Source of the DNA: Acinetobacter sp. ANC 4204
Lineage (GTDB): Bacteria; Pseudomonadota; Gammaproteobacteria; Pseudomonadales; Moraxellaceae
Length of the DNA stretch: 64,000 nucleotides
Assembly: GCF_002135205.1 (NCBI RefSeq)
Contig: NZ_NEFZ01000002.1
Location: forward strand, 620,001 to 684,000
Reading direction: 5' to 3'
Numbering within the stretch: position 1 is the first letter of the stretch; every line of letters begins with the position of its first letter. Under the pieces are notes generated by a model. The model did no database searches and was not told where the DNA came from. It saw only the letters and a list, made by a program, of their open reading frames with translations. The translations under genes were made by a program, and so were the position numbers. This document shows positions 8,719 to 21,090 of the stretch, one piece after another.

Positions 8719-8851
8719 GTCATCAGCAACTGTTCGAGACAACACTACATGAGAAAAAAATGTTTCTGCGACAATTTTACTCATTGATAGCAATGAACGA
8801 GTTTTGCTGATGACTCATGCCTTTGGTTACTTTGGGCTAATCCAAAGTAAC
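8719..8851. repeat. Intergenic inverted-repeat cluster
   Basis: GTCATCAGCAA (8719-8729) is exactly complementary to TTGCTGATGAC (8804-8814), enclosing a weaker ATGAG/CTCAT pair. Twelve bases later a perfect hairpin GTTACTTTGG (8826-8835) / CCAAAGTAAC (8842-8851) follows. No open frame with a start and ribosome-binding site was found in 8687-8983. It may be a dispersed palindromic repeat or a remnant of a small mobile element. Confidence 0.5.
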
Positions 8852-8983
8852 ATACGAACTTCAAGCATTTGATGCGAATATGTAAGACTCCGCCATGAAT
8901 CCCTCATCATTAAAAGTCATTTTAGTCATGCTTTAACTGAACGGAGTTATCTAGACAGTATATTTTTGATCCAAATCAAAAAT

Positions 8984-11061
<2,078 letters not shown>

Positions 11062-11083
11062 AAAAATTGTATTTCTACTGTCT

Positions 11084-11112
11084 ATTATAGAAATCGTTAC
11101 CGTTGCTTTCAA
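11084..11112 (-). promoter_or_regulatory. Strong sigma-70 promoter for ligA
   Basis: TTGAAA (11107-11112) and a perfect TATAAT (11084-11089) on the minus strand are separated by 17 bases, just after the zipA stop. The predicted start point, near 11077, gives a leader of about 55 bases that contains the terminator hairpin. Confidence 0.7.
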
Positions 11113-11117
11113 TCAGA

Positions 11118-12104
11118 TTAAGCGTCGATTGCTTGTCCAGCACGGTAATCAATCGCCAAGTGGCGCCAATGCTCACGCAGTTGGGGCGTGAACTCTTGAT
11201 TATTTTGGTCATAAACTGTTCCATCTATTTCACGGCCAATCAAACGTGAAATACTGTCCATGGTGTCAAAGGCATTTTGGACATCGCGGTGTGGTAAGGC
11301 CAAGAAAAAGGCCAAGCCTTTAATTGGATCGGTCGACAAATTTTCCAAGTCAAAACCATCCATACCTGTATCGGTAATTTGCAACACAGAGAACAGCAAC
11401 TTGGTTCCATCTTCGTTATAGCGATGGAAACAGGACATTTCGCCAAAACGTAGGCCATACTTCATTAAAACTTTTAAGGTTTTCTCACCAGACAACGCAC
11501 GACGTTCAGGATAAACATTCAGGGCAATAAACGATTCTGCTGTGGCTAAGGCACTTTCATCATCAACAATTTTTTGCTCATACAAATGTGCATCTAAAAT
11601 ACTGCTTTCATCGTCAAACTCTGAAATTTCGGCTTTTTCAACGTTGGCATTTAAACTAAATTCGGCTTTATCAGCCTTCTCTTGGTCATCGACAAGCACT
11701 GAGGTTGTACTTTCAGTCGTTGATTCTGTTGCAGTGTTTTCAGGAGTGGCTGAGTCTACTGCTTTATTTTCTATGTCAGCTGATGCCACTAAACTTGGTT
11801 CAGCATCAGTATTCTCGACTACACTATCTGCATCTAAAGCCTTTGGTTCAGCTTTTCCCGCTATTATTGCATCGACTGGAGCATCACTTAAAATCGGCTC
11901 TTTACGCTCTGCAGGTTCCACGACCACCGTTTGCAGTTGGTCACGGACATGACGTGGAATAATCGGTTTTTGACTATCTTCATCAATATGCAAAGTCGAA
12001 TCTAGCGATGGTGCGGCATCTGTCGGCTTTCGGAAAATCATTCTAATGCCAAGCAGCATAATAATCACTGCTATGACGATACCAATAATTGTTGTGTATT
12101 CCAT
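11118..12104 (-). CDS. zipA: Cell division protein ZipA
   Basis: The 328-residue protein has an N-terminal membrane helix (IGIVIAVIIMLLGIRMIF), a long acidic, low-complexity linker rich in Ala, Glu, Ser and Asp (residues about 30-185), and a C-terminal globular ZipA domain (residues about 190-325, with GEMSCFHRY, MDGFDLENL and GRE). ZipA tethers FtsZ filaments to the inner membrane at mid-cell. The gene starts 4 bp after smc, so translation is probably coupled. The order smc-zipA-ligA is common in gamma-proteobacteria. Linker length and composition vary widely in the family, so divergence there is expected. Confidence 0.95.
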   Translation of the reverse strand: MEYTTIIGIVIAVIIMLLGIRMIFRKPTDAAPSLDSTLHIDEDSQKPIIPRHVRDQLQTVVVEPAERKEPILSDAPVDAIIAGKAEPKALDADSVVENTDAEPSLVASADIENKAVDSATPENTATESTTESTTSVLVDDQEKADKAEFSLNANVEKAEISEFDDESSILDAHLYEQKIVDDESALATAESFIALNVYPERRALSGEKTLKVLMKYGLRFGEMSCFHRYNEDGTKLLFSVLQITDTGMDGFDLENLSTDPIKGLAFFLALPHRDVQNAFDTMDSISRLIGREIDGTVYDQNNQEFTPQLREHWRHLAIDYRAGQAIDA

Positions 12105-12108
12105 CTTA

Positions 12109-15100
12109 TTAGGCCTCCGCGACTAAACCGTATTCTTTTGCCTGTTCTAAATTTACAGTCACTAATTTTGATGTTCCCGGTTCAGGCATCGTAACACCTA
12201 ACAAGTCGGTCGCCATCGTCATTGCGAGTTTATTATGGGTAATGTAAATGAATTGCACCTGTTCAGAAAGCTCTTTTACAAGATTACAAAATCTTCCCAC
12301 GTTTGCATCATCCAGAGGCGCATCAACTTCATCCAAAACACAAAATGGCGATGGATTAAGACGGAAAATCGCAAACACCAAGGCCAATGCTGTCAGGGCT
12401 TTTTCTCCGCCTGAAAGTAGTGCCAATGAGCTGTTGCGTTTGCCCGGTGGACGGGCCATCAGTTTTACCCCAGACTGCCAGTCATCTTCTAAAGTTAGAC
12501 TCGCCTCCCCACCATTAAACACTTTCGGGAACAAATCTTGTAGTTCAGCATTGACCCGATCAAAAGTAGTCATAAACAGTTTGCGGGTTTCTTGGTCAAT
12601 ACTTTTCATTGCAGCACGCAACTGTTCAACGGTATTTTCCAAATCTTGAATTTGATGACTCAATTCTTCAAAACGTTTAGACACTTCTTCATATTCTTCT
12701 GAAGCTGCCAAATTCACTGCACCCAATTTCTCAAACTGCTGCTGTGCTTTTTCTAGAACTTGTTGATGGCTACTGATCTCAATGTTCAAACCCTCAATAG
12801 CTTCAACATTCATCTCTTTCAGCTGTTCAGAATAATGTTGTAAGTCTGACTTTGCAGCTTGCCACGCCAAACGTTTTTCTTCTAACTGAGTTCTCAGCTT
12901 TTCATCTTGTTGCTGATGCTGATGACGTTGTTCGGTCAAACTCTGCTGACGCTCTTGCACCGCATTCAGCTCAACTTTCCATTCAGACCATGTTTTTTGT
13001 AGCTTTTCAGTGATCTGTGCTTGTTCACTAAACTGGCTTTCTAAGGCAGGCAGCTCCAGTTGTACAGGGTCAATAAACTTTTTGGCCTGTTCCATCTGCG
13101 ACAAAATTTGCTGATACTGCGCTTTTAAGAAAGTACGGTCTTTTTCTAACAGTTCAATCTGCTGTGTGGTTTGCACCGCCTGACGACGTACCATTTCAAG
13201 TGCTTGCCAAACCTGCTGTGCCTGCTGCTGGCTGTCATCCAGTTGCTCAGTCAAAGACTCCACTTGGAACTGCATGGTTTTGTAGTTAGGCAAGTTTTGC
13301 TCAAGCTTAATATTCAATGCATGCAGATCAATCTCCAAATCATCTTTTTGCATGGCATCTTCTTCGAGTTGACTGTCTAACTGTGCCAGTTGATTGGCCA
13401 ATTGTTGTTTTTGCACTTCAAAGGCTTGGTTGGTACTTTGTACTTTGGCGATATTCAAGTCAATCTGCTGGGTTGCCTGAACTTCTTTTTTCAATAGCTG
13501 TTGATCCGCTTTTAACTGCTCATCTACTGCTTGAACTTGAGTACGAAGTTCTGTGGTTTTCGTTTCAAGCTGAGTCAGAAGTCCTGTTTTTTCAGCAAGA
13601 CTCTGTTCAATTTCATCTAAACGAATTCGATGACTGAGTGCCCCCTGTCCAGCTTGGCTCGCTTCGTCATAATCCAGACCAATCACCCAGTCCACGCCAA
13701 CATGATAACCGTCTAAACTTAGAAGAGACTGACCATCTTTCAATTGCTTTTGCAAAGCGAGGGCTTGTTTTAAGTTCGTGGTCACTCCCACCTGTTGCCA
13801 CAAAGAGGACTGCGGTGATTCAATCCAACTGGCTAGGCTATCGCAACCTGCAATTTCGATTAGTTCAACATGTGGCTGAGGCGTTAACTGACGTGCAACC
13901 GCATCGGTGAATGCATCGCTGTTTTCCAAACAATGCGCTGAAAGCCATTTGGCTAAGAATTTCTCGACCAGCGCGGCATGGGTTTTAGCAGCATCTTTAA
14001 GCTTCAGCACGTGCATCAACTGTGGATGATCACTATTTTTTAAGGCGCTGACTTTGACCAGTAGCTGCTTTAGATGTTTCTGTTCTGCACTTAAGACCTG
14101 TATATCTGCTTTGTGCTGATTCAACTCAGTTTGAGCAGCTTGGTGCTGAATACGCAAATCATCCAGCTGTAACTGCACCTCAATGATACTTTGCTCACGT
14201 TGTAACTGCTGTGCCTCAGCGTCTTGCTTGGCATGCAACAATTGGTCTATCGCATCCAACTGGCTTTGGTTTTGAATTTGCGCCGCTTGCTGCTCTAAAA
14301 TTTGCTTTTGTTGTTCAAAACGTAAAATGTTTTTGGCCAACTGTTCACTTTGCGCCAACATTTGCGTTTTTTGTTGCTGTTGCTTTTCAACCAAACTTTT
14401 GACTTGTTCAAACTGTTGAAGCAATTGTTGCTGCTGTGTTTTTAAATCCGTTAAGCCTTGGCTTTGCTGTTGGTTTTGACTTTCTTGCTGTTGTAACTGT
14501 TCGGTATGAAGCTCATTTTGTTCGTGCAAACTTTCCAGTTGCAACTCGATCAACTGCATACGTTCTTTGGTTTGCGCTTTCTGCTGTTCAAGCTGCGCCA
14601 AAGTCGTCGTATTTTGCTGGAACAAGCTCTGCTTTTGTTCCAAAGTCATTTTCAACTCAGCCAGCTTTTTCTCTGCCTGTTGCCACTCACTCTGTAGGGG
14701 CGTGGACTGCTGAATCAGGCGTTGAAATAGCTCACTGGTTGAAGTCAAATCATGCTCTAAAGTGGTTAACTCTGAACGGACTAACTTGAACTGATCGCCC
14801 AAATCATTCATGTGTAGCGTATATTCTTGTTGTAAACGGCTGCTTTGTTCACATTGAAAAGATAAAACTTCGACTTTAATGGTGCGAATTTGACTTTCCA
14901 GTGTTTTGTACTGAATCGCGGTTTCGGCCTGACGTTTTAAAGTTTTTAACTGCGATCTTAACTCAGAGGCAATATCTTCTAAACGCGATAAGTTTTGCGT
15001 GGTGTGATCCAAATGTAATAGGGTTTCACGGCGACGTGCTTGATAACGTGAAACTCCTGCGGCTTCCTCAATAAAAAACCGCATTTCTTCAGGTTTTGCA

Positions 15101-15561
15101 TCGACCAAACGGTTGATCATGCCCTGTTCAATAATCGAATAAGAACGTGGCCCTAAACCTGTGCCTAAGAATATATCAGTAATATCCCGACGACGGCATT
15201 TGGTGCCATTTAAAAAGTATTCAGACTTGCCATCTCGGTTGACCTGACGCTTAACTGCCAGTTCAGTATAGGCATTATAACTGCCACCTAACTTGCCATA
15301 GGTGTTGTCAAAACGCAGTTCTACACTTGCGACACTAACAGGCTTGCGCTTTGCCGTGCCTGTAAAAATGACATCCTGCATACTGCCACCACGCAACTGA
15401 CGTGCACTGGATTCACCCATGACCCAACGGATCGCGTCGATTACATTGGATTTACCACAACCATTCGGCCCAACCACAGCGGTACGGCTATCTTTAAAGT
15501 GTAATGTAGTACTGTCGGCAAAAGATTTGAAGCCGGAAAGTTTTAAACTGCTTAAACGCAT
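12109..15561 (-). CDS. smc: Chromosome segregation protein SMC
   Basis: The 1,150-residue protein starts MRLSSLKLSGFKSF, with Walker A GPNGCGKS near residue 32. Two long Gln/Glu/Leu-rich coiled coils flank a hinge at about 500-640, and the C-terminal head carries the ABC signature LLSGGEKALTA and Walker B PFCVLDEVDAPLDD. It would form the ATP-driven SMC condensin that organises and segregates the nucleoid with ScpAB (not in this window). The ATG at 15561 follows AGGA at good spacing, 10 bp after the GntR stop; an upstream in-frame reading to 15606 would overlap GntR and is rejected. Very high glutamine content in the coiled coil is noticeable. Confidence 0.97.
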   Translation of the reverse strand: MRLSSLKLSGFKSFADSTTLHFKDSRTAVVGPNGCGKSNVIDAIRWVMGESSARQLRGGSMQDVIFTGTAKRKPVSVASVELRFDNTYGKLGGSYNAYTELAVKRQVNRDGKSEYFLNGTKCRRRDITDIFLGTGLGPRSYSIIEQGMINRLVDAKPEEMRFFIEEAAGVSRYQARRRETLLHLDHTTQNLSRLEDIASELRSQLKTLKRQAETAIQYKTLESQIRTIKVEVLSFQCEQSSRLQQEYTLHMNDLGDQFKLVRSELTTLEHDLTSTSELFQRLIQQSTPLQSEWQQAEKKLAELKMTLEQKQSLFQQNTTTLAQLEQQKAQTKERMQLIELQLESLHEQNELHTEQLQQQESQNQQQSQGLTDLKTQQQQLLQQFEQVKSLVEKQQQQKTQMLAQSEQLAKNILRFEQQKQILEQQAAQIQNQSQLDAIDQLLHAKQDAEAQQLQREQSIIEVQLQLDDLRIQHQAAQTELNQHKADIQVLSAEQKHLKQLLVKVSALKNSDHPQLMHVLKLKDAAKTHAALVEKFLAKWLSAHCLENSDAFTDAVARQLTPQPHVELIEIAGCDSLASWIESPQSSLWQQVGVTTNLKQALALQKQLKDGQSLLSLDGYHVGVDWVIGLDYDEASQAGQGALSHRIRLDEIEQSLAEKTGLLTQLETKTTELRTQVQAVDEQLKADQQLLKKEVQATQQIDLNIAKVQSTNQAFEVQKQQLANQLAQLDSQLEEDAMQKDDLEIDLHALNIKLEQNLPNYKTMQFQVESLTEQLDDSQQQAQQVWQALEMVRRQAVQTTQQIELLEKDRTFLKAQYQQILSQMEQAKKFIDPVQLELPALESQFSEQAQITEKLQKTWSEWKVELNAVQERQQSLTEQRHQHQQQDEKLRTQLEEKRLAWQAAKSDLQHYSEQLKEMNVEAIEGLNIEISSHQQVLEKAQQQFEKLGAVNLAASEEYEEVSKRFEELSHQIQDLENTVEQLRAAMKSIDQETRKLFMTTFDRVNAELQDLFPKVFNGGEASLTLEDDWQSGVKLMARPPGKRNSSLALLSGGEKALTALALVFAIFRLNPSPFCVLDEVDAPLDDANVGRFCNLVKELSEQVQFIYITHNKLAMTMATDLLGVTMPEPGTSKLVTVNLEQAKEYGLVAEA

Positions 15562-15571
15562 AATGTCCTGA

Positions 15572-16267
15572 CTAACGTCGTGAGCGTCTCGCCCACGCAA
15601 GTTCAATTTGTTTCATTCGGGTCAGAGATTCCAACACCAAGTTACGTAAGTGTCGACAAAAATCTTCCATAAATAAAGTAGCTTGTTGTGATTTTCTGAT
15701 TAAAACCGCATCAGTCACTAGTTTAAATAAATCATAAGATTCTTGTAACTCTCTACGTGAAGTATTTAAGGTTAAAAAATAGCTTCGACGTATCGAGGGT
15801 AATAGCTCTTGATAGAACTTCATTAGATAAGGATTGCCCACCATTTCATGCTGACGTGCCAATCCTTCAAAAATTAAATCATAAAATTTTTCGATACTGC
15901 CTTGTTTCAACTGATTGCTCAATTCATCCAATAACAATTGCAAACGTTCCGCTTCATAGCTACGCCATGTCTCCGCAATACGTTGCACAATTTGCCCCAA
16001 AAGCAGGCTGCTGGTATCAAACAAGGCGCGCACTTGTTGGGCTGACATTTCTGAGACAATCGCGCCACGGCGCGGATAAATTTCAATCAGATGGGTACGT
16101 TCAAGCAATAACAAAGCTTCACGCACAGAACCGCGACTCACATCCAGTTCTGCGGCAATACGTAATTCTTGTATTCGCTCACCTTCAACCAACTCACCGC
16201 GAATAATTTGTTCACTGATGTGCTTGGCAATTTGTTCGGACAAACTCTCTGTATCATGTGCTTGCAT
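15572..16267 (-). CDS. GntR-family transcription regulator, FadR/FCD type
   Basis: The 231-residue protein has an N-terminal winged helix (residues about 8-72, with ELDVSRGSVREALLLLE as recognition region) and a C-terminal all-helical domain of FCD type (residues about 80-215) that would bind an organic-acid effector. It heads the smc-zipA minus-strand run and ends 10 bp before smc, so it is probably cotranscribed. Regulators of this family often control neighbouring metabolic genes, but no such genes adjoin here; the target is unknown. Confidence 0.88.
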   Translation of the reverse strand: MQAHDTESLSEQIAKHISEQIIRGELVEGERIQELRIAAELDVSRGSVREALLLLERTHLIEIYPRRGAIVSEMSAQQVRALFDTSSLLLGQIVQRIAETWRSYEAERLQLLLDELSNQLKQGSIEKFYDLIFEGLARQHEMVGNPYLMKFYQELLPSIRRSYFLTLNTSRRELQESYDLFKLVTDAVLIRKSQQATLFMEDFCRHLRNLVLESLTRMKQIELAWARRSRR

Positions 16268-16427
16268 ACTGTTCCTAACTTGTTTTTATAAGATGCAATC
16301 CATGGTCTTTAGTGACCTATTTTTAAGTTTTACCTGAGATTAAACGGTAAACACCATGTCATTGTCAGACAATTTTACCGTCTATAATGCCAATGAAAAT
16401 CAAGCTAGACAAGATTTTCGCGCTTAT

Positions 16428-17231
16428 TTAAGAACTAAAACCTTGATAAATAAAATATAGCCCAACGACAATTAATAACCCCGCAAAACACTTTTTCAAC
16501 ATCGCTGGCGACAAATGGTGCGCTACTTTTGCCCCAAACTTGGCAGTAATGAAGCTCATCATCGCAATCCCGAAAAAGGCGTAGACATGAATATAACCAA
16601 TGGTATTCGGTACATTGACCTCAGCTCGATGACCAAACCACATAAAACCCAAAGCACCAGCTACTGCAATAGGTAAGCCACAAGCTGCAGATGTCGCCAC
16701 TGCTTTTTGCATCACTACACCATGACGGTTTAAATACGGCACTGTCAAACTTCCACCACCAATGCCAAAAATCGCAGAAGCCACACCAATACCTGCTCCA
16801 GCAAATAACTGTCGTCCTGTTGACGGCAACTGATGCGATGGATCGACCTCGACATGTGCGCCACTAAACATTTTGTAGGCCACCCAAACAGCAAAGAAAC
16901 CAATGAGCAGTTGTAAGCCATGTCCCGACATATAGTCAGCAATGCCTGCACCTAAAAATGCCCCCACAACCAACCCAGGAGCTAAATTACGAAATACCGA
17001 CCACAACACTGCTCCCCGTTTATGGTGCGCACTCACGGAGCTCATTGAAGTGACAATAATTGTGGCCAACGAAGTTCCCACTGCCATATGCATAATGACA
17101 CTGGGATCATAGTTTAGATGAGTAAACACCACATATAAAATTGGTACAATAATCAGCCCGCCACCAACGCCAAACAACCCCGCAGTAAAACCAGCGATTG
17201 CACCAATCAGCAAATATATGATTAACTCCAT
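16428..17231 (-). CDS. TauE/SafE-family membrane permease (sulfite exporter family)
   Basis: The 267-residue protein is almost entirely hydrophobic with about eight helices and the duplicated family signature: AGLFGVGGGLIIVP near residue 15 and SAIFGIGGGSLTVPYL near residue 150. Members export sulfite, sulfoacetate or related organosulfur or organic anions; the substrate here is not evident. The ATG at 17231 is preferred because GGA lies 7 bases upstream; ATGs at 17237 and 17258 are possible. The one at 17258 directly abuts the divergent birA ATG, leaving no promoter room. A single gene on its strand, separated from GntR by about 160 bp. Confidence 0.86.
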   Translation of the reverse strand: MELIIYLLIGAIAGFTAGLFGVGGGLIIVPILYVVFTHLNYDPSVIMHMAVGTSLATIIVTSMSSVSAHHKRGAVLWSVFRNLAPGLVVGAFLGAGIADYMSGHGLQLLIGFFAVWVAYKMFSGAHVEVDPSHQLPSTGRQLFAGAGIGVASAIFGIGGGSLTVPYLNRHGVVMQKAVATSAACGLPIAVAGALGFMWFGHRAEVNVPNTIGYIHVYAFFGIAMMSFITAKFGAKVAHHLSPAMLKKCFAGLLIVVGLYFIYQGFSS

Positions 17232-17258
17232 GATCATTTCCACTTTTCTCAGATTCAT

Positions 17259-18014
17259 ATGGATTTAGAGACACGCCAATTACAACAACTTCTCGCTGAA
17301 GCACAGCAACTCCCTGAAGTTTTATTGCTAAAACCAGTTACCACATCCACCAATGATGATGTGCGAGAGATTGCCCAAAAAGGGATTCAGAGTGTTTTAG
17401 TGTGTAGCACACGGCAAACACACGGCCGTGGACAACGCCAACGACAATGGGTGTCCCCAGAAGGAAACATCTATTTAAGCACATTGTTACAAAGCAAAGC
17501 ACCTATAGATGGGCGCTTGGCTTTAGAAGTTGCGCTCAATATTTTACAAATGCCGAGCTTACAAGGTTTAGCTTTGCAAGTGAAATGGCCAAATGACCTA
17601 TATAGTGCACAAGGTAAATGGGGCGGAATTTTGGTTGAACCGCTGTCAAGTCACCAAGCGATCATTGGGGTGGGCATCAATATCAATCAAGTCGAAGATA
17701 CCCAGCTCGATCAAGCCACCAGTTCACTTGAACAGCTTGGTTTAGCCCAACCAGATCGAATTCACTTAATGGCAGAACTGTATCTGGCCATTCAACAAGC
17801 AGGCTTATGGTTTTCTCATAATAGTGCCAATTTAGCTTCACGTTTTAACCATTATGCAGCCTTCATGCAGCAACAGGTTGAATTTGAGCATATGAAAGGT
17901 CTATCTCAAGGTATATTCTTAGGCATTCAAGATGATGGTGCAGTACAAATTCAGACCGCGAATGGTGTTGAATGCTTTTACCAAGGCCGCTTGCGCCCAA
18001 CATCTGTCATTTAA
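17259..18014 (+). CDS. birA: Biotin--[acetyl-CoA-carboxylase] ligase
   Basis: The 251-residue protein carries the biotin-ligase core: [11 protein letters not shown] near residue 30, the glycine/arginine loop [11 protein letters not shown] near 55 that binds biotinyl-[11 protein letters not shown] near 108 with the catalytic lysine, and GVGININ near 148. It lacks the N-terminal DNA-binding domain of E. coli BirA, so it should be a monofunctional ligase (attaching biotin to BCCP of acetyl-CoA carboxylase) and not a biotin-operon repressor. coaX follows 17 bp downstream in the same operon, a common pairing. It is back-to-back with the permease gene. Confidence 0.95.
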   Translation: MDLETRQLQQLLAEAQQLPEVLLLKPVTTSTNDDVREIAQKGIQSVLVCSTRQTHGRGQRQRQWVSPEGNIYLSTLLQSKAPIDGRLALEVALNILQMPSLQGLALQVKWPNDLYSAQGKWGGILVEPLSSHQAIIGVGININQVEDTQLDQATSSLEQLGLAQPDRIHLMAELYLAIQQAGLWFSHNSANLASRFNHYAAFMQQQVEFEHMKGLSQGIFLGIQDDGAVQIQTANGVECFYQGRLRPTSVI

Positions 18015-18031
18015 ATAGACCGAGGATTATC

Positions 18032-18763
18032 ATGAAAAATCTATGGTTAGATATTGGCAATACGCGGCTGAAATATTGGATTACGCAGGAAGATCGCATC
18101 ATAGAACAAGGTGCTGAGTTACATTTACAATCCCCTGCTGACTTACTTTTAGGACTGATTCAACATTTTAAAAACTTGAACATTCAACAGATTGGTGTTT
18201 CTTCGGTTCAGGACAAAAAAAATAACGACCGAATCAACAAGCTTCTAAAAAGCTTAAATGTGCCCATCACCTTTGCCCAAGTACAGGCGAGCTATGCGGG
18301 TCTACAGTGTGGCTATGAAAAACCTGAACAGCTCGGAATTGACCGTTGGCTACAAGTACTGGCTGTAGCACGCGATGCTAGGCAAAACTATTGTGTCATT
18401 AGCTGTGGTACAGCGCTGACCATTGACTTGGCGGATGGGTTACAACACTTAGGTGGATATATTTTACCAAATCTTTACCTACAACGTGATTCACTCATTC
18501 AAAACACCAAAGGTATTAAAATTCCAGATGCAGCTTTTGATCAACTTGGGCCTGGTCGTAATACCATCGACGCCGTGCATCATGGAATTTTGCTTGGTCT
18601 CGTCAGTACCATTGAAAAGGTTTTACAGCAGTCCCCACGTCAACTGATTTTAACTGGTGGCGATGCTCCTATATTTGCACGTTATTTGGAGCATTATGCA
18701 CCTTGCATCGAAAATGATTTATTACTCAAAGGTTTGCAATATTATATTCAGCATCAATTTTGA
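18032..18763 (+). CDS. coaX: Type III pantothenate kinase
   Basis: The 243-residue protein starts [17 protein letters not shown], with GAGG just upstream of the ATG at 18032. It shows the ASKHA-fold signatures of CoaX: the DIGNTRLK phosphate-1 loop, GIDRWLQ near residue 100, [10 protein letters not shown] near 120 and [15 protein letters not shown] near 140. It phosphorylates pantothenate, the first step of coenzyme A synthesis, in the cytoplasm. It is cotranscribed with birA. Its last 10 bp overlap the tail of the convergent hydrolase gene. Confidence 0.95.
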   Translation: MKNLWLDIGNTRLKYWITQEDRIIEQGAELHLQSPADLLLGLIQHFKNLNIQQIGVSSVQDKKNNDRINKLLKSLNVPITFAQVQASYAGLQCGYEKPEQLGIDRWLQVLAVARDARQNYCVISCGTALTIDLADGLQHLGGYILPNLYLQRDSLIQNTKGIKIPDAAFDQLGPGRNTIDAVHHGILLGLVSTIEKVLQQSPRQLILTGGDAPIFARYLEHYAPCIENDLLLKGLQYYIQHQF

Positions 18764-19359
18764 GTCGAAATCGCAGTCTGAGACAGTAATAAGGGCTTTA
18801 AATTATTAAGTAGCAACTCAAACTCAATATAACCATCCTCTCCCATAAAATGTCCTGCACGTTTTACCTCCTGAACTTCAGCACTTAAAAAGTGTCCAAA
18901 AGTCAAAACGAAAGGGGGTGGAACAAAAGGATCGTTATTTGAAAACATCACCACACGCGAAGCAATATGTGAATGTAACACCCCACTGTCTAACTTCGCT
19001 TGAGCAATAAAGCTATCTAGCTCAGGAACAGCCTTCAAAGGGGCTTTAAATCCTGCAATACAAAAAATCGCTTTAATTCGACGTTCCCGCAGTTGAATAC
19101 TCAAGTAATGTAAAGTTGCCAAACACCCCAAACTATGCGCAACAATAATGGTGTTTTCATCCAAAGTTGACATTTGCAAAGCTAAAGCCTGCTGCCACTC
19201 TTCAAAATTCGGTGTATTACTATGTGGCAATACCAAACGCTTAATGGCCAAGTGAGCATCTATCTGGGTAAGTTTTTGGCTTAGCCATGGAAACCAATGA
19301 TCATTGGGAGATCCCTGATAACCATGCACGATGTAAATATGTTGTTTAGATTTACTCAT
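18754..19359 (-). CDS. RBBP9/YdeN-type alpha/beta-hydrolase
   Basis: The 201-residue protein has [19 protein letters not shown] at the start (the HGYQG oxyanion-type loop), a nucleophile elbow AHSLGC near residue 75, an aspartate in NDPFVPP near 145 and a histidine in RAGHFM near 168. This order fits the serine-hydrolase family of RBBP9/YdeN. The physiological substrate is unknown. The gene converges on coaX with a 10-bp overlap and stands alone on its strand. Confidence 0.85.
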   Translation of the reverse strand: MSKSKQHIYIVHGYQGSPNDHWFPWLSQKLTQIDAHLAIKRLVLPHSNTPNFEEWQQALALQMSTLDENTIIVAHSLGCLATLHYLSIQLRERRIKAIFCIAGFKAPLKAVPELDSFIAQAKLDSGVLHSHIASRVVMFSNNDPFVPPPFVLTFGHFLSAEVQEVKRAGHFMGEDGYIEFELLLNNLKPLLLSQTAISTQN

Positions 19360-19493
19360 TTTTCTAGCTTCTTATTATAATGTTTTAAACGAATAAATTT
19401 TACGCAACTTTCAGTCCATAAACAGTGCGTTTTTGTTATTCCCCTTGTTACTGAAGAAACTAGCTCTATCCTCTTGTTGCATAGATTACAGAC

Positions 19494-19523
19494 GTAAAAA
19501 AGGCGCATACGCGCCTTTTTTAC
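19494..19523 (-). terminator. Intrinsic terminator behind ffh
   Basis: GTAAAAAAGGCGC (19494-19506) pairs with GCGCCTTTTTTAC around an ATAC loop, 23 bp after the ffh stop. It is symmetric. Confidence 0.85.
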
Positions 19524-19545
19524 TCATCTCATTGTGAAAGCTGAC

Positions 19546-20952
19546 TTATTTTTTCTTGTCATTTCCACCGAACAATGGTCCCGCACCACCGCCACCAAAT
19601 TGCTTTTGCAAGCCACCTAATGATTTCATCATTTTTGCCATGCCTGATGGATTAGCAAATTTCTTCATCATCTTCGCCATTTGTGCATGTTGTTTAATCA
19701 ACTTATTGACTTCAACGACATCCATACCACAGCCCGCTGCAATGCGCTTTTTACGGCTTGGGTTCATCAGGTCTGGGTTACGACGTTCTTTGATGGTCAT
19801 CGACTGGATAATCGCTTCCATCTTTTTCACTTGCTTTTCAGGGTTCGCTTGTGCCAACGCATCTTGGATCCCTGCATTACTCATGCCAGGTAGCTTATCC
19901 AAGAAGCCCATCATGCCACCCATTTTATTCATTTGCTCAAACTGCATTAGCATATCTTCAAAGTTGAAGCTCCCGCCTTTTTGCAGTTTTTTCGCCATTT
20001 TTTCGGCTTTTTCTTTGTCGACTTTACGTTCAAGCTCTTCGACCAAAGAAAGTACGTCACCCATACCTAAGATACGCTGTGCAACACGTTCAGGATGGAA
20101 TGGCTCTAAGGCATCGAGCTTTTCACCCATACCTAAGAATTTGATTGGCTTACCTGTGATGGCACGTACTGAAAGGGCCGCACCACCACGTGCATCACCA
20201 TCAGTTTTAGTCAGAATCACGCCCGTTAATGGTAATGCATCATTAAAGGCTTTGGCTGTATTTGCCGCATCCTGACCGGTCATTGCATCGACCACGAACA
20301 AAGTTTCAGTTGGCTTAATCGCCGCGTGAAGTTCTTTGATCTCGTCCATCATTTCGTCATCTACGTGTAGACGACCTGCGGTATCGACAATCAAGACATC
20401 CGCAAACTGAATTTTGGCCTGTTCAATTGCACGCGTTGCAATAGTAATCGGTTTTTCGTCAGCACTCGATTCAAAGAAAATCGCACCGACCTCACCTGCA
20501 ACGGTTTGTAGCTGTTTAATTGCTGCTGGACGGTAAACGTCGGCAGACACCATCGCGACTTTTTTCTTTTGGCGTTCTTGTAAGAAGCGAGCTAGTTTTG
20601 CAGCCGTTGTTGTTTTACCTGCACCTTGTAAGCCCGCAAGTAGGACCACAACAGGAGGTTTTGCTGCAAGATCAAGGCTTTCATTGGCCTCGCCCATCAT
20701 TTTTGTTAATTCGTCATGCACGATTTTAACAAATGCCTGGCCCGGCGATAATTGAGTCATCACTTCCTGACCCAACGCCTCTTCCTTAACTTTCGCGATA
20801 AATTCACGAGTTACAGGAAGTGCAACATCGGCTTCAAGAAGTGCCATACGTACTTCACGTAGGGTATCTTTAATATTGTCTTCGGTTAGCTGCCCAGAGC
20901 CAGTAACATTTCTTAAACTCTGCGTGAGTCGTTCCGTTAAGGTATCAAACAT
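19546..20952 (-). CDS. ffh: Signal recognition particle protein Ffh (SRP54)
   Basis: The 468-residue protein has the SRP GTPase NG domain: G1 GLQGAGKTTTAAKL near residue 107, DTAGRLHVD near 190 and TKTDGDARGG near 248. The C-terminal methionine-rich M domain (residues about 300-450, rich in MMGFL, MAKMM and GGMM patterns) binds 4.5S RNA and signal sequences. With FtsY it targets nascent inner-membrane proteins to the translocon. It is divergent from a CcsA-like gene and alone on its strand. Length is typical. Confidence 0.97.
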   Translation of the reverse strand: MFDTLTERLTQSLRNVTGSGQLTEDNIKDTLREVRMALLEADVALPVTREFIAKVKEEALGQEVMTQLSPGQAFVKIVHDELTKMMGEANESLDLAAKPPVVVLLAGLQGAGKTTTAAKLARFLQERQKKKVAMVSADVYRPAAIKQLQTVAGEVGAIFFESSADEKPITIATRAIEQAKIQFADVLIVDTAGRLHVDDEMMDEIKELHAAIKPTETLFVVDAMTGQDAANTAKAFNDALPLTGVILTKTDGDARGGAALSVRAITGKPIKFLGMGEKLDALEPFHPERVAQRILGMGDVLSLVEELERKVDKEKAEKMAKKLQKGGSFNFEDMLMQFEQMNKMGGMMGFLDKLPGMSNAGIQDALAQANPEKQVKKMEAIIQSMTIKERRNPDLMNPSRKKRIAAGCGMDVVEVNKLIKQHAQMAKMMKKFANPSGMAKMMKSLGGLQKQFGGGGAGPLFGGNDKKK

Positions 20953-21090
20953 TGCAAAATCCGCTTAAAATTGCTAGTTGCAAAAAAATCTTTCTTAAAA
21001 TAGAAAATTTATGCATAGAATGCTATAGGATACTGTAGTTCGCACCGAATTTATATAAATGAATATTCATCATCCTGAAAAAGGTTTGAC

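Noticed and set aside
12248..14789. Several plus-strand frames of 60-130 codons opposite smc
   Set aside because: All are shadows of the glutamine-rich coiled coil on the other strand.
19556..20275. 239-codon plus-strand frame opposite ffh
   Set aside because: It lies wholly antisense to ffh, with biased Cys/Pro/Phe composition typical of a shadow frame; no ribosome-binding site or family.
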